Positions 43,190-52,300 of a DNA stretch of 64,000 bases are shown here, one piece after another. Position 1 is the first letter of the stretch. Each line of letters begins with the position of its first letter. Both the position numbers and the translations under genes were made by a program. The stretch lies in assembly GCA_905221605.1 (NCBI GenBank), contig CAJNDS010002113.1:1182524-1246523 (forward strand). The letters run 5' to 3'. The notes beneath the pieces are model-generated. The model was not told the DNA's origin, ran no database searches, and saw only the letters and a list, made by a program, of their open reading frames with translations. Source of the DNA: Symbiodinium natans (taxonomy: Eukaryota; Sar; Dinophyceae; Suessiales; Symbiodiniaceae).

Positions 43190-43960
43190 GTGTTGGGGTT
43201 CAGGGGTTAGGGTTTAGGCTTTAGGCTTTAGGGTTTTGGGTTTAGGGTTTAGGTTTGGGGTTTAGGGTTTAGGGTTCAGGGTTTGTGGTCTAGGGTATGG
43301 CGTCCAGAACTCGCGGCAGGTGACTTAACTAGGTAAGCTTCAGGGTACTCTAGGTCAGGCTTGGAATCTCCTCCCTTAAAGACCCTGGGCCTTCACCCCG
43401 TAAGCCCTTGATCCTTAAACCAATGGCCAGTTGTGGGGCATCCGGGGGCTTCGACTTTCTTGGATGGCTGTGTATCCGACTTGAGTCGAGGTGTGTGTTC
43501 TCCTGTTCGTTTGGGGGCTTGGGCTTTGCTGATTTCAGTTTTGTGGCTTGAAGGGTTTACCCGCGTTCAGGGCGTCGGGCCTCCTAACCTTACACCCCAA
43601 AGCAAGCGGTTTTCTTAGTTCTCTAATTAATGACTCGCCTTAGCACGCTCAACGCTCCACACCCTGCTACACCACCATTAAAGCCCTCTTAACACCTTCT
43701 GTATCTAGACAACCCCTCCTTGCCAAATCCTACAACACTTTCCTTACCCCTGAACCCTGAACCCTGAACCCTGAACCCTGAACCCCTCAACCCCTAAAAC
43801 CCTAACCCCTAAACCCGAAACCCCTAAAGCCCTTAAGCCCCCGAAACCCCTAAACCCCTAAACCCCTAAAACCCCCCAAAACCCTGAACCCTACACCCCA
43901 AAACCTCTAAACCCCCAAAACCGCTAAACCCCCCAAAACCCCCAAAGCCCAAAAGGGCCC

Positions 43961-43979
43961 CTGTGGCGTCCTCCATCAT
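43961..43979 (-). repeat. inverted copy of the 24.13-kb exon end
   Basis: CTGTGGCGTCCTCCATCAT, the exact complement of 24,130-24,148, embedded in CCCC-AAA variant repeats. Confidence 0.9.
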
Positions 43980-44562
43980 AAAGCCCCTTAACCCTAAACC
44001 CTAAACCCTTAAACCCCCCCCAAAACCCCTAAACCTTCATCTGAAGTGGCGGCTCGCAGCTCGCAGTCGCCGGCCTCAGGACTTACTTTTTTTTTTTTGG
44101 TTTTAGGGTTTGGGTTTAGGTACTTGCTTTTTGTTTTTTGGTTTTAGGGTTTGGGTTTAGGTTTTAGAGTTTTTTTGAGGATTTCGGGTTTGGTTAATGG
44201 GTTTAGGTTTAGGGCATTGGGCTTTCTGTTTTGGAGTTTCGGGTTGCTGGTTCTTGGTACCCAAGAGCTTTAGGATTAGAGCTCTCAAGGTTTTAGGGTG
44301 ATAGGGCTCAGGGCTCGGGTTTAGAGTTTATAAGGTGTAGGGCTCATATGGTTTATATAGGGTTTACAAGGTTTTGGTCAGGGTTTAGACTAGGTTTAGC
44401 GTTCAAAAGGTTTAGGGTTCATGAGATCATGAGGTTTAAGGTTCATAAGGTTTTGGGCCGTTTAGGGTTCAGAAGCTCCAGGGCACATAAGGCTTAGGGC
44501 TTAGGACTCAGGGCTTCCTACTACACCCCTAAACCCTAAACCCTAAACCCTAAACCCATAAG

Positions 44563-44661
44563 ATGAAGCCGCCTCCGGTGTTTCTGCTCCTGATGCTTCC
44601 TCGAGCCCTGCATGGTGAACCCGCAGAGGCGCGGGCTGGGGGCCAACAGCATGCTGTTGGG
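44563..44661 (+). CDS. candidate first exon with signal peptide
   Basis: ATG immediately after a CCCTAAA block. Reads MKPPPVFLLLMLPRALHGEP then AEARA and on to TTGGG|GTCCCC. This is a basic start, a leucine core and small residues, as in a cleavable signal peptide, with high GC3; 33 codons to a GT. The following sequence is CCCTAAA rather than TTTAGGG, unlike the internal exons. Confidence 0.4.
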
Positions 44662-44747
44662 GTCCCCAAACCCTAAACCCAAAACCCTAAACCTTAAGCC
44701 CTAAACCCTAAACCCTACCCCTTAAACTGAGCATGCAGCTAGACTTT

Positions 44748-44855
44748 CTAGGACCAACAGTACTTAGTTCCTTTGTTTTAGGGTTTCGGTTCCCTTACAA
44801 GTCCTTTGAAACCAAGAAGGTACTCTTTGTGTTCCTAGGTGACTCTTGGGTCTAG
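44748..44855. mobile_element. TIR family C element
   Basis: 108 bp; CTAGGACCAACAGTACTTAG at the left, CCTAGGTGACTCTTGGGTCTAG-type right end; interior GGTTCCCTTACAAG and AAACCAAGAAGG. Confidence 0.6.
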
Positions 44856-45390
44856 CTTTGTGATGGGGTGTCTCCAGGGGTGGGCCATGTCCTGACAGGT
44901 GTGCTGCTTCAAGAAGTCCGACATCAAGTTGCTGAGCATATCCAGCTCAGCAGACGTACTTGTCATCGACAACTTCTTCTGCAAGGCCTCAATACCCTGA
45001 AGCCCTATGAAGTGCCCACCATGCCCGAATCAGAAGGCTCTCATTCCTCAACCCCCCCCCCCCCCCCCCCCCCCCCAAAGCTTCGGGAAAGCTTCAGGGC
45101 AAACATGCAAGACAAGCCTCGCAGCCTCACCCCCAATCCTAGACCCTCAAGCCATAAACCACAACCCTAAACCCTCAACCCATAGCCACCCTCAGTCCTA
45201 AACTTTAAAACCTAAACCCTAAATCTTAAACCCTAAATCCTTCCTAAACCCTAAACCCTAAGCCCCAAACCACAGGCATTTCTCGACTTTGCACTGCGCT
45301 TGGCGCATGCCTTCCACGCTGCTGGCTGGTTTGAGTCGGCGTCCAGCTTTCCAGGCACCTTGTGTTGTCATCAGGATGTGTGTCTGTGCA

Positions 45391-45496
45391 TATATTTGGG
45401 TGGCTGTCAAAATTAGGGCCCCTTTTCCCTATAATCATACGGCACCTAATATTTATGGTACCCCAAAAGGGGACCATCATTTTACATCTATATTTT
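45391..45496. mobile_element. TIR family D element, diverged
   Basis: ATATTTGGGTGGCTGTCAAA and AATTAGGGCCCC at the left; GGGGACCATCATTTTAC at the right. The left arm matches the 4.8-kb copy closely, the right arm poorly. Confidence 0.45.
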
Positions 45497-45807
45497 TCAA
45501 TTCCGTACTTCTATTTGCACGTATACATACAAGTATTATTTGTGTATGTATGTACATATCCATGTATATGTACCATGACATACTGTGCCCAAAACAAGAC
45601 AGAGATAAGGAAACATATTTCGAGCGTCGGCCTCTCGCAAAGTGACACTCCGCCTTTAGGGGAATCTGTCCTTTACCCCACCTGAATCAGATGAGCACGA
45701 GCACGGGACGGGAAGAAGGGAGGGAAGACACAACAAATCAAGGAGAGCGAGCGAAAGACAGAGAGAGAGAGAGAGAAGAACAAAAAGGAAGATATTTAGA
45801 AAGAAAG

Positions 45808-45809
<2 letters not shown>

Positions 45810-45864
<55 letters not shown>

Positions 45865-45890
45865 GTGAGTGAGTGAGTGAGAGAGAGACG
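45810..45890. repeat. (GA)n and (GAGT)n microsatellite
   Basis: About thirty GA dinucleotides followed by five GAGT tetramers. Confidence 0.95.
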
Positions 45891-46194
45891 GAGGGGGATA
45901 CAGTAAACTTCCAAAAGTTGGAACATCATTATCATCATACTCCAAGGGGGTTACTAGAGGGAATCCCAGCACTAGTCGTCCATATTAGGTTCAGGGTTTG
46001 GGTTCGGAAACAGCGCCGGGTTTCCGCGTCCCAGGCACCGAGTTCTACTTCAAGTGGCTACAGCAGGTGGGCCCTAGGCACAAAAGTCCCAAACAACCTT
46101 AAGATCCTGAACCCCAAAGTCCTAAAAACACTACCCGGAACCCGCGAAGCCCTGCCCACCAGTTGAGAAGCCCCTAACACTACCCCGAACCCTC

Positions 46195-46310
46195 CAAGCC
46201 CTAAACCCGAAACCCTAAACCCTAAACCCTAAACCCTAAACCCTAAACCCTAAACCCTAAACCCTAAGCCCTAAGCCCTAAGCCCTAAGCCCTAAACTCC
46301 AAACCCTACC
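46195..46310. repeat. CCCTAAA/CCCTAAG array
   Basis: About fifteen heptamers; left bracket of the next exon candidate. Confidence 0.95.
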
Positions 46311-46315
46311 AAGAG

Positions 46316-46423
46316 GATCCAGATCTTTACGCCAAAGCCTCCAAGCAGCTCCACGAGGGCATGCTTGGAGTCTTCCTTCGCGGGGAGTGCCTGGGTGCTT
46401 CTTCAGGCTTTCAGGGCCTCTGG
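46316..46423 (+). CDS. candidate internal exon, bracketed
   Basis: 108 bp between AAGAG|G and CTCTGG|GTTTAGGG. Reads DPDLYAKASKQLHEGMLGVF then LRGECLGASSG; almost all third positions G/C in the first two thirds. Strongly protein-like; family not recognised. Confidence 0.5.
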
Positions 46424-46893
46424 GTTTAGGGTTTAGGGTTTAGGGTTCAGGGTTTAGGGTCTAGGAAAACCAAGTTCCGAGACCAACCGTCAGCCCTCAG
46501 TTGGTGGCAGAAGGAAGCATTGAGGAAGGGTGGCGTGCAAGTGAGGGGGCTGTAAAGGCCCATTCCCCCTGCCTTACACCCACTCAGATGCCTTCTGACA
46601 ATTCCTAGACCCGAAACCCTAAACCTGCACCCTACACCCCAAACCCTACACCCTAAACCCTAAACCTCCAACCCTAAACCCTAAACCCCAAACCCCAAAC
46701 CCTGAGACCTAATCGAGGTATCTGGAATGTCTGGGCCGTGCAGCTTCTGGGGCAGGCTTCAGCCTTGTCCCGAACTGGAAGTCTCCCAGGAGCCTTTTTT
46801 AGGGTTTGGGGTTTGGGGTTTGGGGTTCAGGGTTTGGGGTTTAGGGTTTGGGGTTTAGGGTTTAGGGTTTGGGGTTCAGGGTTTGGGGTTTGG

Positions 46894-46990
46894 GGGGTAG
46901 CTGAGTGGTACCGCTTTGCTCTGTGTGGGGTTCTGGGTAACCAACCCCAGAATGGGTTGCTTGTTAGAGTATGGTTACTACGCCACCAAG
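46894..46990. mobile_element. TIR family B element
   Basis: GGGGTAGCTGAGTGGTACCG at the left, GTATGGTTACTACGCCACCAAG-type right arm; interior GGGTAACCAACCCCAGAA. Confidence 0.55.
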
Positions 46991-47502
46991 ACATATCATT
47001 TGTAAGCTTTCGGGTGTATGTTTTTTATACTGATTGTACAACATAAAGGGCCTTAAAGGGTAGATTCAGTGGAGCCCTGCATTCCAGGAGCTATCCTGAT
47101 TCTGCGGGGATCTTCAGCATGCAGAATGAGCCTCCAAATGTGTCGCTGGTTCATGTTGACTGGGAGTATGCCGTGGTCAACATACACTTGAGCACTGCTT
47201 CTAGACCCGCCAGCAGTAGCGGTTTCTGAATGTGAATTTCCCACGCCGTGTCTCGAAAGTTCATGGGTCCTAAGAATCTAAACCCCAAAACCTAAACCCT
47301 AAACCTCAAACCCCTCCTGACCTAAGAATCTAAACCCCATATACCTTCCACTAACCTCAGTAGTAAAAACACGCTGGTGACATCTTCAAGTAAACCAGAA
47401 TCATCCTGGAAGCTGTTGACACATCTTTCAACCCAAAGTTTCAGTTCCACCGGTTCAGAGGTTTAGGGTTTAGGGCTTGGGGTTTAGGGTTTAGGGTTTA
47501 AG

Positions 47503-47575
47503 GCATTCAACGACACTGGCACGGCATTCTACAAGTCCAAGCACGGCCCTTCTGCGTGCATGGAGGAGAGATTTT
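47503..47575 (+). CDS. candidate internal exon
   Basis: TTTAAG|G acceptor; reads AFNDTGTAFYKSKHGPSACM then EERF to a GT in TTTT|GTATAG. High GC3. A TTTAGGG block lies upstream. No family recognised. Confidence 0.4.
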
Positions 47576-47621
47576 GTATAGGACTCTGATGACGTAAATC
47601 CCAAAAGCGCATAATGCGGGG

Positions 47622-47712
47622 TTGGGATGTTCCCCCGTATACTAACAGTCCTGAACACGGATTAACTGCAATCGCTTTCTAAAGACGGTTAGTATAAGTG
47701 GGAACATTTCTA
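47622..47712. mobile_element. TIR family A element
   Basis: TTGGGATGTTCCCCCGTATA at the left with ACTAACAGTCCT; GGTTAGTATAAGTG then GGAACATTTCTA at the right. The right terminus has diverged. Confidence 0.65.
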
Positions 47713-47874
47713 GGGGCCTTGATCACTTTAACAGGGCTTGGAAGCTTATTGTGGCACAAGTAGATGGGGACCATAGTAACAGAGTACTATTAGTAACTAT
47801 TCTGACCCCTATATGGGCAGACCGCCAACTTACGCCTAAACCCTAAACCCTAAACCCTAAACCCTAAACCCTAA

Positions 47875-48220
47875 ATGTGAATGATCCCCGAACCACAGCA
47901 CATTTTGGGAACCCCGTTGTGTCGGCTCCGCCGCACATCGGGGAAACCACCTTAGAACGCCGTGGCCTGTTCACCACGTTGGCTCAAGTAATCCCTAGAG
48001 TGTAGGTCACCCATAGGTTGGAAGTAAGCGCAATAGCGTAACTGGAAACCGCCCGGGTGCACGAGACGGAGACTGAAGGCGAACATCAGTGCAGAAAACA
48101 AGTGCGAGACCATTTGGCTGGTGAGGAGCCAAAGCGTAGTGCAAGCAACTACCCGACCTCACGCAGGTTATCAGCCGTATAGCGGTTGCGATTTCTTGCA
48201 ACTACTGTACGGGCTGAGCT
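47875..48220 (+). other. leader / possible 5' LTR portion of the copia-type element
   Basis: Starts TGTGAATG directly after CCCTAAA repeats and runs to the Gag ATG; TG is the usual first dinucleotide of an LTR. It contains a copy of the mini-hairpin (47,932-47,945), and GGTTATCAG at 48,166, faintly like the initiator-Met primer-binding motif TGGTATCAGAG of copia elements. It also has CCGTGGCC ... TTGGCTCAAG (47,970-47,998), reminiscent of the dinoflagellate spliced leader. The 3' LTR is outside the window, so LTR limits cannot be fixed. Confidence 0.45.
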
Positions 48221-49351
48221 ATGGCACTGCCAACCTCGTCGTCGAGTGCCGACACAACCATGACCTTCGGTGATGGTGATGCTATTGCTGCACCTGCATT
48301 GGGCGAAAGCACAGGCTGCGCCGACACAGATGCGGTTACATCATCAGATGATGCCGTTGAGATGGTCGCGGTTGCGAAGGCACCCGCACGAACCAGAAGT
48401 GGTTTGAGCGTACTGCGTGAAGATGGAAACTCGAAGATGAGTCAAGTTTCACGTCTCAGATCCACTTCCAGACAATCATCGGAACGAACATCAAAGAGAT
48501 CCAACACTCCAAGTACTCCACGACGAAGAAGAGGCACTTCTCCACGAATCTCTCCACGATCCTCGCCGGACGCCGGACGACCGGAAACGTCACCGCGAAG
48601 AGGGTACGGTGGCCCTCTTTTGGGTACCGGCCTCCCCAGTTCGGAACCTCCGGCTGGCGGTAGGAGCGGGCTTGATTCGGGTCCCCCGGTCGAGTCTGCT
48701 AACCCTCTAGCGGAACGAATCCGGGAAGAAGGCGAAAGGCGGAAGATGGAAGAGGTCATTGCCATGTTGCGACTGAAGATCGAGGAGATGCAACAGGAAG
48801 ACTATGGGGCATCACTCAGGATCGAGCAGCTAGAACGCGAACGTGGTCAGAACGCGCAACTGGCAGCTCATATCCATCAACGTCACGAAGCTACACTCGC
48901 TGAACGTGAGCAAGTCGTTGGTGCCACGATCGCAACACTGGAGCAACATGCTGCCGACAATCATCATCAAGCGACGATGACTCAGGAGCAGTTGATGCAC
49001 CAGCAACGCGAGATGGCGCAGTACATGGTCAACGTGGAAGAAGCGGCCCATGGTGAAGGAAACACGATAGCTCGAGAATACCAGCGACTTACAGAGGAGC
49101 TGAACATTCGAGCACATGAAAATCTGAGAAGGCGAGCCGATCTACAACAAGCCGAAATCATTGTGGCCCAGATGGAAGATCAGCTGCGAACCTCCGAGTT
49201 TGCACATGAAGCATCCGAGAAGCAGAAGAGCGAGATGCGAGAATATGCTCACCATGAGAGCGTGGCATTGCAGGATGAACGCGATCAGACCAGGCTCTTG
49301 AACGTGAACATTCATGGCGTCATCGTTCAGTACCACGAAGAAGAAGAATGA
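48221..49351 (+). CDS. Gag N-terminal region, ends at an in-frame TGA
   Basis: 376 codons from ATG. Residues 1-150 are Ser/Thr/Arg/Pro-rich and probably disordered; from about 165 the sequence becomes a long Glu/Gln/Leu/Ala coiled coil (for example MEEVIAMLRLKIEEMQQEDY). The frame stops at TGA 49,349-49,351 after four Glu codons, yet the next codons in the same frame continue the coiled coil without change of character. So the stop splits one protein: it is either a mutation (a CGA or GGA would restore the frame) or a read-through site. Two mini-hairpin copies lie at 48,640 and 48,676, the first coding SSEPP. Confidence 0.7.
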   Translation: MALPTSSSSADTTMTFGDGDAIAAPALGESTGCADTDAVTSSDDAVEMVAVAKAPARTRSGLSVLREDGNSKMSQVSRLRSTSRQSSERTSKRSNTPSTPRRRRGTSPRISPRSSPDAGRPETSPRRGYGGPLLGTGLPSSEPPAGGRSGLDSGPPVESANPLAERIREEGERRKMEEVIAMLRLKIEEMQQEDYGASLRIEQLERERGQNAQLAAHIHQRHEATLAEREQVVGATIATLEQHAADNHHQATMTQEQLMHQQREMAQYMVNVEEAAHGEGNTIAREYQRLTEELNIRAHENLRRRADLQQAEIIVAQMEDQLRTSEFAHEASEKQKSEMREYAHHESVALQDERDQTRLLNVNIHGVIVQYHEEEE

Positions 49352-52300
49352 GCAGCTGCTTTGAGACAAGCTGTGCACGAAATGGAGCAGCGATTGGAAG
49401 GCCAACATGCTTCGTTGCCTAGCATCCATGAGGAGCTGCAAAGGGTACGAGCGGAATGCCAATCTCATGAGGACGTCAATCGACGACTGACATCGGAATT
49501 GGATGCTGCGAGACAGGTTCAAACGTACAACCGACCTACGTCAGCCGGAACGTCTGAGTGGGATAATGTTTCTTCAGTGCCTAGGGTAGGTGTGCATAAT
49601 TCGCGTCCACAAAGCGTTCAATCCCGTTCAGGAATAACCCAAGCTTACAGCAGTCCGGAAGAAGTTGATCGTGATGTACCAATGTCATCTACAACGGAAT
49701 CGAGGTTCAAGACATGGGTCCAGAACACCATTCCTGGGGTGGGTTCGGCTTCGCCGGCTCATTCCCAGGGTGGAGATGCCTCAAAGGAGGGTTCGGGTCC
49801 CCCGGCTCTTCCCACGAGGCCATCGTTGTTCGGAGGACCACCCATTCCAGTGACAGAAAGCCGACCGACTTCTACAAGGACATCGTTGTTTGGTGGACCT
49901 CCCGTTCTCGTTCCAGAAGTACCATCAGTTCCCAACCTGGCTCCGGGAAGGATGTTCACGACAGGTTTGCTGGACTTGCCTCCTGGCTTGGCTACCAGAC
50001 CACACACCTCACAGTTACTTGCTGATCCACCTACGGCGTCCACGTCCTACCAGTGTGTGCGGCAACCATCGCGTTCGCGGCATACGGGCGAGGTCACGCC
50101 TGGAATGGCTTCAGAAATTCCTCCGAATGCTCCCAATCATCCTCAAGATCCTCGCGCAAACGCTTCGACAACTGTTCAGCAAGAAGCTTTACGAAGGCAA
50201 ATGGATGATCTTCGGGAAGAAATGAGCAGAATGAGAGACACCGAAGCTCGTCTTCGTCGTGAACGAGATCAATGGCGTACAATTGCTGAAGAACAGGAGC
50301 AAGAGAATGAGGGTGAAGAGGGAGAGAACGAGGAGGAAGGCGAACCAGAAGAGGACGGAGACAAAACCGACCCTGGATCCTGGAAGCCAATCAAGAAAGG
50401 AGGTGGAGGAGGTGATGGTGGTGGCGACCCAGATTCTTCTCCCCACGGTGGTGGTGGAGGAGGTGGCGGTGGATCTGGACCCGAAGATGGACCTGATTAC
50501 ACCGAAGGGCCAAAGATATCCCGAAGAGAAGCCGACAAGATCAACGTTCCCGCGTTCCCCAAGGTCACTCACTTGGACGCATGGCAGGCAGCCGTCACCA
50601 CAAACGTCCTGGCCGCGTGTGCGGATACCAATCAGAGCGACTGGATAAAATGGCTGCAAGAATCTTTCAAGCCAATGCCGGATGTTGAAGGGCTCAATGA
50701 CTCGGGACACGTCAAGTTCAGAAGCATCGACGTGAAGCTGGCAAGTGCGATGACTCTCATGTTACGGAATGCTGGAGATCAAGCAGCCGATCTGTTCTTG
50801 GAAGTGAACCTCAAGTCAAACGCGTATATTCGCGGGACCGAGTACAAGGTTCTGAAGGGACGACAGATCATTGCTATGATGATGGAAAGCTTCCGCACGC
50901 GGGATCGTCTTGACATGGTTTACACGATCGATTACCTGACCAAATTGCAGTATCCTGGGGACAACAAGATTGCCGCATTCAAAGCAACGTGGCTAGAGAT
51001 CATCTCTCGGATTCGACCTGAAGATGTACCTTCCACGAATGCCCTCTGCGACATCTTGTACCAGAAGATATCAGGATCCTCCGAGATGAACATGGAGCTC
51101 AAGCTTTACTATGACATCAAGAGCTATGACGATCCAGAGAGATCACATGATATGCTGCTGAGGATCATGGACCGGGCGGTGCAGAGGAGAAGAGAGAAGA
51201 AGAACCTCAACGAGACACAACATGGTCTGAACCAGATGGTTGCTGGGAAGGACCTGCTTGCTGCACCAGCTAGGCCCGATCCCAAAGGGCCTCCCTCATC
51301 CGCGCCTGACAAGGACAAGAAGAAGAAGACGAATGAGAGAGGCAAGGACAAAGAAGCTGCGGATGCTGCGCCTGTACTCCCAAAGAGTAAAGCAAAGGCA
51401 CACGAAAAGGACAAGAAGAAGGGGAAAGGTAAAGGCAAAGAACGATCCCGATCTCCTTCATCATCACGATCGCTGACCGACAAGGAAAAGGCGAAGATTC
51501 GTTGCAAATTTCACTTCGGAGGAGGGTGCAATGCAGGAAAGAATTGCAAATGGAGTCACAAAGACACGGACAGAGGAAGGCCGTCTTCACGAGATGATAA
51601 GAATCAGAGAACGCGAAGACCGTCATCAAAACCATCGGAACAACCTTGCTTTCAGTGGAGCAAGAACGGATCCTGCAGCCGAGAGAATTGCCCTTTCAAG
51701 CATGACCCGGCTAAGGCAGCGCCCGCAACCGGGGAAACCGACGCGAATGCGAAGGCAAATGCAAAGGCGAAGGCGAAGGACAAGAAGAAGAAGCCTGAAC
51801 CTGCCGCACCCGCGATTGCGATTCGAGGTCTGCCTGCAGTACCTGTTCTTCGATCCCTGGGTGATGGTGATTCTGACGATGAATCAATCGATGGCGACGC
51901 GGCGTCAGATTGCTCCACCGACGATGAGATCGGATCCTATCACAGAGACGTCAAGGACCTCAAGGTTTCCTTCGAACGGGGAACGAAGTTCGCGTCATCG
52001 AAGCCGAGGCGATCACACAAAGATAGAGGATTCGCCCCGCGACTTTTTACAGAAGCGAACCTGAAGCACGAGAACCACATCTCGGAGGTCGAGTACGAAA
52101 AGCACAAAGCAAGAGCTAGGGCTCGATTGATGGAAGATATGTGTCTGGGCAAAGATGGAGGATGCATACCAGTCAGGATTCCAGGAACCGAGAAGGTGAT
52201 TGTGTTCAAGTTCGACAACAAGAAGGGGAAGTTCCATGAAAGAGCCTTGAGCGTTGATGAGAGCCGTAAGGAACTGATGAAGAACCCGAACATGTGTATG

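Larger units (their letters stand above)
40741..47874. repeat. interspersed TTTAGGG/CCCTAAA domain (right part)
   Basis: Same architecture as 1-27,060: alternating heptamer blocks, exon-like islands and inverted-repeat elements. Unlisted gaps such as 41,400-41,680, 42,480-42,740, 43,300-43,740 and 46,470-46,610 hold unique sequence in which I can support nothing further. Confidence 0.85.

Noticed and set aside
47875-48220. A defined 5' LTR with primer-binding site
   Set aside because: Without the 3' LTR in the window neither boundary can be confirmed, and GGTTATCAG is only a partial match to the usual copia primer-binding motif.
50189-50710. Minus-strand and alternate-frame ORFs of 60-290 codons across 48.2-63.8 kb
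   Set aside because: They lie opposite or out of frame with clear gag, protease, integrase, RT, RNase H and downstream ORFs and show no motifs.
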